A stretch of 64,000 nt of DNA, taken from assembly GCF_022113815.1 (NCBI RefSeq), contig NZ_SGOM01000003.1, forward strand, positions 1 through 64,000. The letters are read 5' to 3'. Below, piece after piece: positions 56,116-64,000 of the stretch. The DNA is from Vibrio cincinnatiensis (GTDB lineage Bacteria > Pseudomonadota > Gammaproteobacteria > Enterobacterales > Vibrionaceae). The notes beneath the pieces were generated by a model. It worked only from the letters and a program-made list of their open reading frames with translations, had not been told where the DNA came from and made no database searches. Within the stretch, counting starts at the first letter, position 1, and each line of letters starts with the position of its first letter. The position numbers and the translations under genes are program-made.

Positions 56116-58053
56116 GTGAGTACAGAAAAGAATTTAGATGTGATTTGCATGGGACGAATTGCGGTTGATCTCTATGGACAGCAAATCGGTGCCCGCTTAG
56201 AAGATATGGGCTCTTTTAGTAAATATTTGGGTGGTTCATCGGGTAACGTGGCTTATGGTACCGCAGTTCAGGGGTTAAAATCCTCCATGCTGGCACGTGT
56301 TGGTGATGAACATATGGGCCGCTTTTTACGTGAAGAGTTACAACGAGTTGGCTGTGACACCAGCCATTTACTGACAGATAAAGATCGGCTAACCGGGCTT
56401 GTGATCCTTGGCATCAAAGATGAAGAGACATTCCCACTGATCTTCTACCGTGAAAATTGTGCCGATATGGCGATCAGCAAGGATGATTTCAGTGAAGAAT
56501 ACATTGCTTCTGCTCGTTGTTTGGCGATCACTGGAACGCATCTTTCTCACCCTAAAACGCGAGAAGCCGTGTTGACGGCATTGAAATACGCGCGCCGTAA
56601 CGGAGTTAAAACCGCATTAGATATTGATTACCGTCCTGTGTTATGGGGGCTAACCTCTTTAGGCGATGGTGAAACTCGTTTTATTGAATCGGAGAAAGTC
56701 ACCGAGCAACTGCAAGAGGTATTAGGTCTTTTTGACGTGATAGTTGGGACTGAAGAAGAGTTTCATATCTGCGGCGGTTCAACGGATACCATTCAAGCGT
56801 TAAAAGCCGTTCGTGAAGTTTCTCAGGCCGAGTTGGTATGTAAACGAGGGGCGGTAGGTTGCTCCGTATTTACGGATGTGATTCCTGAAACTCTTGACCA
56901 AGGAATCACCGTTTATGGCGTTCGAGTGGATGTGTTGAATGTTTTGGGGGCGGGTGATGCCTTTATGTCGGGCTTATTGCGTGGCTATTTAAACGGTGAA
57001 GGTTGGGAAAAAGCGTGTGCTTATGCCAATGCTTGTGGTGCGTTAGTGGTCTCTCGACATGGTTGCGCTCCGGCGATGCCAACCAAAGATGAGTTAGATA
57101 ACTATTTGTTACGTGCGCAGCAAGTAAAACGCCCAGATCTAGATAGCGAACTCAATCATCTCCATCGTGTCACCACGCGAAAATCACCAATGCGAGATGA
57201 ACTTTGTGTCATGGCGTTTGATCATCGAATTCAATTTGTTGATATGGCGCGACAAGTTGGAGCGGACATCGCTCGTATTAAACCGCTGAAAAAGCTGATT
57301 TTACAAGCTAGCCAAGAAGTGGCAATTGAAGCTGGGCTGGAAAATGGTCAGGCTGGGCTATTGTGTGATAGCTCCTTTGGGCAAGATGTATTAAACGCCG
57401 TCACAGGACAGGGATGGTGGATCGCCCGCCCGATTGAATTACCGGGATCACGACCACTAGAGCTTGAACATGGCAATATTGGTTCACAACTCGTCAGTTG
57501 GCCGCTTGAACATATCGTGAAATGTCTGGTGTTCTTTAATCCAGAAGATGATCACACGGTGCGTTTACAGCAAGAACATCAAATTCAAGAAGTGTATCAA
57601 GCCTGTTGCCAATCTGGGCATGAGCTGTTACTCGAAGTGATTTTACCCGCAGGTGTCGAAAAAGACGATGCCCTCTATCTACGAGCGATGCAACGCTTTT
57701 ATAACCTAGGCATAAAACCGGATTGGTGGAAGCTTCCTCCACTCGAGAAAGCAAGCTGGCAGGCGGTGTCTGCTTTGATTGAAGAGCGAGACTCTTATTG
57801 TCGAGGCGTGGTGATTCTTGGTTTAGATGCCCCACAAGCAGAATTACAGCATGGTTTTTCACAAACAGCAGGACAACACATCGTGAAAGGGTTTGCTGTT
57901 GGTCGCACGTTATTTGGAGAGCCCTCACGTGCGTGGTTAGCCGGTCAAATGGATGATCAAACTCTGATTCGTACCGTGAAAGCAAATTATCACAACTTAA
58001 TCACACTATGGCGTCAACGCGGCGAAAATAGTGCAATAAAAGGAGACTTTTGA
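56116..58053 (+). CDS. iolC: 5-dehydro-2-deoxygluconokinase fused to DUF2090 aldolase-like domain (IolC)
   Basis: 645 residues, about twice a single IolC. The N-terminal half (1–325) is a PfkB kinase: VICMGRIAVDLYGQQIGARL, YLGGSSGNVAYGTAVQGLKS, and VDVLNVLGAGDAFMSGLLRG with the catalytic Asp. The C-terminal half (about 345–635) is DUF2090, beginning LCVMAFDHRIQFVDMARQVG and including LLCDSSFGQDVL and VVILGLDAP. The kinase phosphorylates 2-deoxy-5-keto-gluconate; the DUF2090 part is annotated elsewhere as the aldolase that splits the product. The start is GTG at 56116 after TTGAGGAGTGAAC. iolE overlaps its stop by one base. Confidence 0.9.
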   Translation: MSTEKNLDVICMGRIAVDLYGQQIGARLEDMGSFSKYLGGSSGNVAYGTAVQGLKSSMLARVGDEHMGRFLREELQRVGCDTSHLLTDKDRLTGLVILGIKDEETFPLIFYRENCADMAISKDDFSEEYIASARCLAITGTHLSHPKTREAVLTALKYARRNGVKTALDIDYRPVLWGLTSLGDGETRFIESEKVTEQLQEVLGLFDVIVGTEEEFHICGGSTDTIQALKAVREVSQAELVCKRGAVGCSVFTDVIPETLDQGITVYGVRVDVLNVLGAGDAFMSGLLRGYLNGEGWEKACAYANACGALVVSRHGCAPAMPTKDELDNYLLRAQQVKRPDLDSELNHLHRVTTRKSPMRDELCVMAFDHRIQFVDMARQVGADIARIKPLKKLILQASQEVAIEAGLENGQAGLLCDSSFGQDVLNAVTGQGWWIARPIELPGSRPLELEHGNIGSQLVSWPLEHIVKCLVFFNPEDDHTVRLQQEHQIQEVYQACCQSGHELLLEVILPAGVEKDDALYLRAMQRFYNLGIKPDWWKLPPLEKASWQAVSALIEERDSYCRGVVILGLDAPQAELQHGFSQTAGQHIVKGFAVGRTLFGEPSRAWLAGQMDDQTLIRTVKANYHNLITLWRQRGENSAIKGDF

Positions 58054-58943
58054 TGAGTGTTCAACTAGGTATTAACCCACTCACGTGGACCAATGACGAT
58101 ATGCCAACACTGGGAGCAGAAACGTCGTTAGAAACCTGTTTAAGTGAAGGAAAGCAAGCGGGCTTTGCAGGCTTTGAGCTGGGAAATAAATTTCCACGTC
58201 AGGCGAGCGTGTTAGGCCCAATTCTAGCCAGTCATGATCTGAAACTGGTCTCTGGCTGGTATTCCATGGAACTTTTGACTCGTAGTGTGGAAGAGGAAAT
58301 TGAAGCGGTACAAGAGCACCTAACCTTATTGCGTGAACTTGGCGCAACAGTGATGGTCGCCTGTGAAGTGACGAACTGTATTCATGGTGCAAAAGAAACA
58401 CCCGTTCACTTACGCCCACTGTTTCCCGCTGAGCGTTGGGAAGAGTATGGTCGTAAGCTAACAGAGTTTGCTCAATACACACAAAGTCAAGGTGTCCAGA
58501 TTGCTTACCACCATCATATGGGAACCGTGATTGAAACCGCGCAAGATATTGATAACTTGATGAAGCACACTGGCCCTGAAGTTGGCTTACTATTAGACAC
58601 TGGGCATCTGACGTTTGCAGGCGAAGATCCGGTGAAAGTTGCGCAATGCTGGGCTGAGCGAATTAACCATGTGCATTGCAAAGACATTCGAAAAGACGTA
58701 CTTGCCGATGTGAAAAATCGCAAATTAAGTTTCTTGGATTCTGTTCTAGAAGGCGTTTACACTGTACCGGGTGATGGTTGTATTGATTACCCCGCGGTAT
58801 TTAATGTGCTGAAAACGGTCAATTATACAGGGTGGCTAGTGGTTGAAGCCGAGCAAGATCCTGCCATTGCACATCCGTTGACCTATGCCACATTGGGCTA
58901 CAACAACCTATCTAAATTTGCCAAAGAAGCTGGGCTTTTATAG
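58053..58943 (+). CDS. iolE: Myo-inosose-2 dehydratase IolE
   Basis: 296 residues, xylose-isomerase-like TIM barrel. It dehydrates 2-keto-myo-inositol to the trihydroxycyclohexane-dione. Typical stretches are GINPLTWTNDDMPTLG at the N-terminus, YHHHMGTVIETAQDIDNLM, GLLLDTGHLTFAGEDPVKVA, and INHVHCKDIRKDVL with metal-binding residues. Its ATG overlaps the iolC stop (TGATG), and AGGAG lies 8 bp upstream, so the genes are coupled. A terminator follows. Confidence 0.92.
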   Translation: MSVQLGINPLTWTNDDMPTLGAETSLETCLSEGKQAGFAGFELGNKFPRQASVLGPILASHDLKLVSGWYSMELLTRSVEEEIEAVQEHLTLLRELGATVMVACEVTNCIHGAKETPVHLRPLFPAERWEEYGRKLTEFAQYTQSQGVQIAYHHHMGTVIETAQDIDNLMKHTGPEVGLLLDTGHLTFAGEDPVKVAQCWAERINHVHCKDIRKDVLADVKNRKLSFLDSVLEGVYTVPGDGCIDYPAVFNVLKTVNYTGWLVVEAEQDPAIAHPLTYATLGYNNLSKFAKEAGLL

Positions 58944-58984
58944 TGCCAATTCTTTGAGTAAAGAGCTAACCGCTTATTCCTGAT

Positions 58985-59007
58985 AGCGCCTTTTTAGGCG
59001 CTTTTTT
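58985..59007 (+). terminator. Terminator after iolE
   Basis: AGCGCC (58985–58990) and GGCGCT (58997–59002) form a stem with a T-rich loop, followed by TTTTTT. It stands only about 20 bp before the TauE-like start, so that gene may depend on read-through. Confidence 0.8.
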
Positions 59008-59025
59008 AGCAAAAAAGAGCACAGA

Positions 59026-59802
59026 ATGATCATCAGCGATCCGTGGTTTTATGTGACCGCTATTCCTGCGGTACTGATTTTTGGTATTGGTAAAGGCGGG
59101 CTCGGAGGCGCGTTAGGTGTTGTTGCCGTTCCTTTGATGTCTCTGACCGTCTCGTCCACACAGGCGGCAGCGATTCTATTACCCATTTTATGTGCGATGG
59201 ATGGGGTTGCGGTGAAACAACATTATCGGCATGTTGATACAACGCTGCTTCGTAAAATGTTACCGGGAGCGGTATTAGGGGTTGCGATTGCCGGAATGGT
59301 GATGTCATACAGCTCAGAAAACAGGCTGCAAATGGTGGTTGGTAGCTTATGCTTGCTTTTTTGTGGGCACTACTACTTTACGCTGTTTGTGACAGGACAA
59401 GAAAAACAAATTAGCTCCTCAAAGTACGACCGGTTACTGGCTTTTTTCTGGGCAGGGTTGAGCGGTTTTTCTAGCACAACGATACATGCCGGTGGTGGTC
59501 CTGCCAGTATCTACTTATTACCGCTTAAATTAGACAAAGTGACGTTAATCGCAACCATGGCAGTCTTTTTTGCCGTGGTTAACGCCTTTAAGCTGCTACC
59601 TTTTTATCTACTTGGTCAGTTTGACTATACCAACCTAATGACGGCTCTTGTTTTGATACCGCTTGCGCCGGTCGGAGTAAAACTTGGGGTATGGATGCTT
59701 CATCGGTTTAGTCAAGCAACAATCTACCATGTCTGTTACCTGCTGCTGCTTATTTCTGGAGCAAAACTGTTTTGGGCGGGCATCGGCTCTGATTTACTCT
59801 AA
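59026..59802 (+). CDS. TauE/SafE family membrane permease
   Basis: 258 residues with about eight hydrophobic segments. TauE/SafE hallmarks are FGIGKGGLGGALGVVAVPLM in the first repeat and GLSGFSSTTIHAGGGPASIY in the second, with QLDK-like LPLKLDKVTLIATMAVFFA. The family exports sulfite, sulfoacetate or other organic anions. It sits between iolE and iolA, which points to a pathway-linked anion, but the substrate is unknown. An RBS-like AAAGAGCACAG precedes the ATG. Confidence 0.8.
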   Translation: MIISDPWFYVTAIPAVLIFGIGKGGLGGALGVVAVPLMSLTVSSTQAAAILLPILCAMDGVAVKQHYRHVDTTLLRKMLPGAVLGVAIAGMVMSYSSENRLQMVVGSLCLLFCGHYYFTLFVTGQEKQISSSKYDRLLAFFWAGLSGFSSTTIHAGGGPASIYLLPLKLDKVTLIATMAVFFAVVNAFKLLPFYLLGQFDYTNLMTALVLIPLAPVGVKLGVWMLHRFSQATIYHVCYLLLLISGAKLFWAGIGSDLL

Positions 59803-59833
59803 GCTTGAACACATCCACTTGATGGAGATTAAA

Positions 59834-59849
59834 TGAAATTTATGTTTCA
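59834..59849. promoter_or_regulatory. Putative IolR operator upstream of iolA (1)
   Basis: TGAAATTTATGTTTCA retains both half sites, 205 bp upstream of iolA. Confidence 0.6.
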
Positions 59850-59937
59850 TTTAATCGAGTAAATTAAGAGGGGTTCAGTACTATTTAGGAAAATTCCGTA
59901 TTCAAAATGAAATAAATAGCCCTCTGTTGGTTGATAA

Positions 59938-59953
59938 TGAAATGTTTATTCTG
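59938..59953. promoter_or_regulatory. Putative IolR operator upstream of iolA (2)
   Basis: TGAAATGTTTATTCTG is a variant with an intact left arm, about 100 bp before iolA. TGAAATAAATAG at 59908–59919 is a further half-matching word. The spacing relative to the gene resembles that of the iolC site. Confidence 0.5.
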
Positions 59954-60053
59954 TATAAAGGTGTTATGGTCAAAGCGGTTCAAAAAGCACTGAATACGTA
60001 GTGACAGCAAAATAATAATGATCTTCCAGTCAAGACAGCCGAAGGAGAAAACG

Positions 60054-61565
60054 ATGGAAACAGTGCTGAATTTTATTAATGGTCAACGCAAAACAAGCCA
60101 GAGTGAGCGATTTTCTGCAATCTATAACCCTGCAACAGGTGAGCAAACCCGTCAGGTACAATTAAGCCAAGTAAAAGATGTTACAGAAGCGATCAACACA
60201 GCGGAAACCGCGTTTTCCTCATGGGCGAAAACCAGCCCGCTGAAACGTGCGCGGGTTATGTTTCGCTTTAAAGCGCTACTGGAACAGAATATGGATCGCT
60301 TAGCTCGAATCATCTCTAATGAACATGGTAAAGTTTATTCAGATGCGGTAGGTGAAGTGACTCGTGGGCTTGAAGTGGTTGAGTTCGCCTGTGGTATTCC
60401 TCATCTACAGAAAGGGGAGCACTCTGCCAACGTGGGGACGCATGTTGATAGCCATTCTTTAATGCAGCCACTCGGTGTTTGCGCTGGCATCACCCCGTTT
60501 AACTTCCCAGCGATGGTGCCAATGTGGATGTTTCCCATTGCTTTGGCAACGGGCAATACCTTTATCTTAAAACCGTCAGAAAAAGATCCGAGCACGGCGT
60601 TAATTCTTGCTGAGCTGCTCACCGAAGCGGGTTTACCTGATGGGGTGTTTAATGTTGTGAACGGGGATAAAGAAGCGGTCGATGTACTGCTCACCGATCC
60701 GAGAATTCAAGCGGTTAGCTTTGTTGGCTCGACACCGATTGCCGAATATATTTATAGTACTGCCTCTGCCCACGGTAAGCGCTGTCAAGCATTAGGTGGT
60801 GCAAAAAACCACTGCATTTTGATGCCGGATGCCGATATTGATATGGCGACCAATGCGATTATGGGCGCGGCCTTTGGTGCTGCTGGAGAGCGTTGTATGG
60901 CACTTTCTGTCGCCGTGGTCGTCGGTGATGAAACCGCTGATCAATTAATTGAGCGACTACAACAAAAAATCGCCACTATGCGAGTGGGACCTGGTCTGGT
61001 CGATGGCACTGAAAATGACATGGGACCCGTTATCTCAGCGCAGCATAAACAAAAAATTTGTGACTATATTCAATCTGGACAGGAGCAGGGAGCGACTTTA
61101 ATTACCGATGGCCGAGATTGTTCAGTTGAAGGGTATGAAGCGGGCTATTTTGTTGGTCCAACATTAATTGATCATGTTTCACCCGAGATGACCGTGTATC
61201 AAGAAGAAATTTTTGGTCCAGTGTTGTGTGTGGTACGGGTGGAGAATTATCAAACCGCATTAGAATTGATTAATCGCCATGAATACGGCAATGGTTCCGC
61301 CATCTTTACCCGTGATGGTGAAACTGCCCGTCAATTTAGTGAAGAGGTTCATACCGGCATGGTCGGCATCAACGTACCGATTCCTGTCCCTATGGCTTTC
61401 CACAGTTTTGGTGGTTGGAAGCGCTCAATATTTGGACCACTTAATGTTCATGGTCAAGATGGTGTGCGTTTTTATACCCGTATGAAAACCGTTACCAGTC
61501 GTTGGCCTGCAAGTGTCCGTTTAGAGCAACATGCCAGCTCTTTCTCTATGCCAACGATGGAATAA
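60054..61565 (+). CDS. iolA: Methylmalonate-semialdehyde dehydrogenase (CoA-acylating) IolA/MmsA
   Basis: 503 residues, aldehyde dehydrogenase fold. It converts malonic semialdehyde (inositol pathway) or methylmalonic semialdehyde (valine pathway) to acetyl- or propionyl-CoA. Signatures are LGVCAGITPFNFPAMVPMWM, FVGSTPIAEYIYSTA, and GAAFGAAGERCMALSVAVVV with the catalytic Cys. VPIPVPMAFHSFGGWKRSIF is typical of MmsA. The start 60054 has AAGGAG 7 bp upstream. Last gene of the clear iol set. Confidence 0.92.
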   Translation: METVLNFINGQRKTSQSERFSAIYNPATGEQTRQVQLSQVKDVTEAINTAETAFSSWAKTSPLKRARVMFRFKALLEQNMDRLARIISNEHGKVYSDAVGEVTRGLEVVEFACGIPHLQKGEHSANVGTHVDSHSLMQPLGVCAGITPFNFPAMVPMWMFPIALATGNTFILKPSEKDPSTALILAELLTEAGLPDGVFNVVNGDKEAVDVLLTDPRIQAVSFVGSTPIAEYIYSTASAHGKRCQALGGAKNHCILMPDADIDMATNAIMGAAFGAAGERCMALSVAVVVGDETADQLIERLQQKIATMRVGPGLVDGTENDMGPVISAQHKQKICDYIQSGQEQGATLITDGRDCSVEGYEAGYFVGPTLIDHVSPEMTVYQEEIFGPVLCVVRVENYQTALELINRHEYGNGSAIFTRDGETARQFSEEVHTGMVGINVPIPVPMAFHSFGGWKRSIFGPLNVHGQDGVRFYTRMKTVTSRWPASVRLEQHASSFSMPTME

Positions 61566-61584
61566 AGTTTTTTCTTCTCACCTT

Positions 61585-61617
61585 AAAACGACTGGCTTTT
61601 TAGTCAGTCGTTTTCTT
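61585..61617 (+). terminator. Terminator after iolA
   Basis: AAAACGACT (61585–61593) pairs with AGTCGTTTT (61606–61614), followed by CTTT. Confidence 0.8.
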
Positions 61618-61768
61618 TGCCAGAAGCTAAACCACTATCTGAACAGGTGTGATGATTTCACTTAAACGTTTTATTGGTCTGTCGTGAGTTAAGCGTATAT
61701 CAATATCGGAATCAAATTAGCTCATCAGCACAACTCTGTGTTGGACTGATGAGTGATAGAAAGCCAGT

Positions 61769-62941
61769 TTATTTTTCGCCTTCAGTCCATACTTTGCGGT
61801 AGAGCGCGATCATTTCCTCAATCGTTGGAACTTTGGGGTTATTCAGCGGTGAGCCGGAATTTAATGCTTGCTGAGCCATTGTGGGTAGAAGTTGGAAAAA
61901 TTTTTCTTTATCAATGCCATAAGACGCTGGCGAGGGGACATTAAGCTGCTCGTTCAACAGCTTTAGCTCTGCAACCAATTTTTGACAGGCGACGGAATTA
62001 TGATCAGAAAGTCGTGCCACTCCCATTGCTCGCGCACAGTCTGCATAGCGCTCTTTTGCCGCAGGAATGGAATATTCTGTGATCACCGGCAATAACATGG
62101 CATTAGATAATCCATGTGGGACATGAAAAAAAGCACCAATAGGTCGGCTCATGCCATGAACTAAAGCAACGGAGGCATTAGAAAAAGCAATACCAGCTAA
62201 TGTTGAGCCTAACATCATGGCTGCTCGAGCAGGTTCGTTCTGAGGTTCATGAAAAGCTTGACGAATGTGGGTTCCGATCATTTCTATTGCTGAGAGAGCT
62301 TGAGCATCTGTAAAAGGGCTAGCCTTTTTACTAACATATGCTTCAATAGCGTGGGTTAGGGCATCTAATCCACAATCTGCGGTCACTCTGGGAGGTAACG
62401 ATAAGGTCAATTCATAGTCGATCAGTGCAGCCATCGGCATAAATCCTAGCCCCATACAGAGCATCTTTTCATCATTGCTATCATCGGTAATGACGGTGAC
62501 TCGTGTTACTTCTGAACCTGTTCCTGCGGTGGTTGGAATCGCAATAATGGGCAGCCCATTTTCAGCCACATCTTTTGGAAATCGGTAGTCACTGATTTGC
62601 CCGCCAAATTTACCCACTATTGAGATTGCTTTTGCGCTATCAATCGGACTCCCACCGCCAATTGCAATGATCGAATCGAAATGACCTTTTCTAACCAAAT
62701 CTACACCAGCTTGAATAGAGCTCGCGGTTGGTTCTGGTACCGTGTCTGAGTAAACCGTACTTTCAATGTCGTTACGGTGTAATATTTGTTGTATTTGTTC
62801 GGCATAACCTAGTGTAACCATCATCTTATCTGTAACGATGAGAGGGGAATGCACATGGAGTGTCTCCATCACCTCTGCCACCTTCATGGACGCCCCTTTC
62901 CCTATATGCATAATTCTGGGCAATACGATACTTGTACTCAT
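61769..62941 (-). CDS. Iron-containing alcohol dehydrogenase
   Basis: 390 residues, Fe-ADH family. The nucleotide-binding motif is SIIAIGGGSPIDSAKAIS. ATPTTAGTGSEVTR-like AIPTTAGTGSEVTRVTVITD, the metal ligands around DCGLDALTHAIEAYVS, and LVHGMSRPIGAFFHVPHGLS then NAMLLP are intact. It interconverts an alcohol and an aldehyde or ketone with NAD(P); substrate unknown. It is divergent from a GntP-type permease, and two TGAAAT palindromes lie between them. That suggests control by the inositol regulator and oxidation of a hydroxy-acid or alcohol imported by the permease. TGAGGAG precedes the ATG. Confidence 0.87.
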   Translation of the reverse strand: MSTSIVLPRIMHIGKGASMKVAEVMETLHVHSPLIVTDKMMVTLGYAEQIQQILHRNDIESTVYSDTVPEPTASSIQAGVDLVRKGHFDSIIAIGGGSPIDSAKAISIVGKFGGQISDYRFPKDVAENGLPIIAIPTTAGTGSEVTRVTVITDDSNDEKMLCMGLGFMPMAALIDYELTLSLPPRVTADCGLDALTHAIEAYVSKKASPFTDAQALSAIEMIGTHIRQAFHEPQNEPARAAMMLGSTLAGIAFSNASVALVHGMSRPIGAFFHVPHGLSNAMLLPVITEYSIPAAKERYADCARAMGVARLSDHNSVACQKLVAELKLLNEQLNVPSPASYGIDKEKFFQLLPTMAQQALNSGSPLNNPKVPTIEEMIALYRKVWTEGEK

Positions 62942-63026
62942 GATTGACTCCTCACTTTTTCAAGGTTGAAAACTAGTAACCAAATTATATTACCACCGAA
63001 ACTTTTATTTCCTTAAATAAATTAAA

Positions 63027-63042
63027 TGAAAAATAAATTTCA
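63027..63042. promoter_or_regulatory. Putative IolR operator, Fe-ADH/GntP region (1)
   Basis: TGAAAAATAAATTTCA has both outer arms, 86 bp upstream of the Fe-ADH start. Confidence 0.5.
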
Positions 63043-63171
63043 ACAATGAGCCACCCAAGAAATAAGTTGTGTTCTTTATTTAACTTATTGATATTAAATG
63101 TATTACATTTAATTTTTAGAGATATTTAGAAAATCGTGATCGATCTTACATAAAATAATCTTCCAAGATAA

Positions 63172-63187
63172 TGAAATAAATGTTTCA
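63172..63187. promoter_or_regulatory. Putative IolR operator, Fe-ADH/GntP region (2)
   Basis: TGAAATAAATGTTTCA differs from the iolB/iolD reference palindrome at one base only. It is 69 bp upstream of the GntP-type gene. Confidence 0.6.
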
Positions 63188-63255
63188 ATTAGTATGTATT
63201 TTGAAAATTTAAATTTTACCAGTAACCTAATTTTGATAGCAAGGAGAGGCATCTC

Positions 63256-64000
63256 GTGGATCTTGGAATGGTTGGAATTATTCTTTCGTTAGTGATGCTA
63301 ATGTACTTAGCCTATAGAGGCATGTCTGTGATATGGCTTGCCCCGATTCTTGCCTTGTTCGCTGCGATTTTTTCGGCGGGAACCCCTTTAATGGCCAGCT
63401 ATACTGAAGTTTTTATGTTGAGTGCAGCCAACTACGTAAAGCTGTATTTTCCAGCTTTTTTATTGGGAGCGGTTTTTGGCAAAATTATGGATGTTTCTGG
63501 CGCAGCCAAAACGATTGCTCAGGTGATCACGTCGAGGGTTGGAACAAACAACGCCATTCTATCGGTCGTACTTGCCGTGTCAGTGTTGACATATGGGGGC
63601 GTTTCCATGTTTGTCGTGGTGTTTGCGGTCTATCCTATTGCGGCACAGATTTTTCGTGATAGCCATGTACCCAAGCGGTTAATTCCGGGAACCATTGCTT
63701 TAGGATCGTTTACCTTCACGATGACAGCATTACCGGGATCGCCACAAATTCAAAATACGATTGCGATGCCATTTTTTGGTACGACGGCCTATGCGGGGCC
63801 AATACTCGGATTAATCGGTGCAGGCGTGATGTTTGGGTTAGGCATGCTATGGTTAAAAAGACGAGAAGCCACAGCTCGATCGAATGGTGAAGGTTATGGA
63901 CACCACCTGGATGTAGATGTTGTCGATGGAAATGAGTTAGGTACTTTGCCTTCTCCACTGCTGGCATTTATTCCAATCGTTATTGTTCTGATGCTTAATT
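63256..64000 (+). CDS. GntP-family permease, N-terminal part (runs off the window)
   Basis: At least 248 residues from a GTG at 63256, preceded by AAGGAG at 63241–63246; the frame is open to the window end. About seven hydrophobic segments are visible, with MVGIILSLVMLMYLAYRGMS, GAVFGKIMDVSGAAKTIAQV, TYGGVSMFVVVFAVYPIAAQ and GSFTFTMTALPGSPQIQNTI. This is the GntP (gluconate/hydroxy-acid:H+ symporter) pattern. It would import a small hydroxy-acid for the divergently encoded Fe-ADH. CitMHS-type transporters are a less likely alternative. Confidence 0.8.
   Translation, partial: MDLGMVGIILSLVMLMYLAYRGMSVIWLAPILALFAAIFSAGTPLMASYTEVFMLSAANYVKLYFPAFLLGAVFGKIMDVSGAAKTIAQVITSRVGTNNAILSVVLAVSVLTYGGVSMFVVVFAVYPIAAQIFRDSHVPKRLIPGTIALGSFTFTMTALPGSPQIQNTIAMPFFGTTAYAGPILGLIGAGVMFGLGMLWLKRREATARSNGEGYGHHLDVDVVDGNELGTLPSPLLAFIPIVIVLMLN

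Noticed and set aside
61640..61670. CRP-like word TGTGATGATTTCAC downstream of iolA
   Set aside because: The half-site spacing is wrong for CRP and it lies between convergent gene ends.

Overview
The window looks like part of the second chromosome of a Vibrio. The main evidence is a cqsS/cqsA (CAI-1 quorum sensing) pair, a fruBKA–fruR–sbcDC–cqsS–cqsA–clcA order that, from memory, resembles Vibrio cholerae chromosome II, and a VCR-like integron attC site at the left edge. Composition is AT-rich. The species cannot be fixed from the sequence alone.

Layout. (1) 1–3300 is the decayed edge of a chromosomal integron: a cassette gene tail, an attC site and a DUF1508 cassette gene. It is followed by a nest of insertion sequences: an IS481-family left end fused to an IS3-family element, whose orfB is split by a 1373-bp IS110-family element. 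The IS110 leader carries segments that match both the insertion site and the element's own ends, as expected of a bridge RNA. (2) 3.4–11.1 kb is a mixed accessory stretch: an Ig-like lipoprotein with an OmpA-type porin, DUF3297, UspA, a head-to-head pair of pseudogenes (UlaA-type PTS IIC and a LacI regulator without its HTH), an ACR3 arsenite exporter and an SBF-type transporter. (3) 11.2–16.4 kb is the fructose PTS operon fruBKA with divergent fruR/cra and three Cra boxes. (4) 16.5–24.1 kb holds sbcDC and the convergent cqsS/cqsA pair. (5) 24.4–38.9 kb is mostly housekeeping or transport: a GGDEF–EAL protein co-directional with a TctC-type binding protein, a TDT transporter, ClcA, a candidate structured RNA, a CobW GTPase, RbgA/YlqF, a MATE pump, a U32 family protein and the ABC-F protein YbiT. 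(6) 39.4–45.6 kb is a five-gene operon of a CUT2-type sugar ABC transporter plus an FGGY (pentulose-type) kinase. (7) 46–61.6 kb is a myo-inositol catabolic region: iolG, an SSS symporter, a CNMP–CBS–DUF294 protein and DEDD exonuclease pair, an RpiR-type regulator (iolR), iolB, iolD, an iolC–DUF2090 fusion, iolE, a TauE-like permease and iolA/mmsA. (8) 61.7–64 kb has an iron-containing alcohol dehydrogenase divergent from a GntP-type permease that runs off the window.

How the genes work together: myo-inositol enters through the symporter, is oxidised by IolG, dehydrated by IolE, ring-opened by IolD, isomerised by IolB, phosphorylated and cleaved by the IolC–DUF2090 fusion, and the semialdehyde is converted by IolA to an acyl-CoA. 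A repeated palindrome close to TGAAATAAATATTTCA lies upstream of iolG, iolR, iolB/iolD, iolC, iolA and also between the Fe-ADH and GntP genes. I read it as the operator of the RpiR-type regulator, which would extend that regulon to the last two genes. Other points of interest are a phenylalanine at the CqsS ligand-tail position, the TctC/GGDEF–EAL pairing and a structured RNA candidate upstream of cobW.
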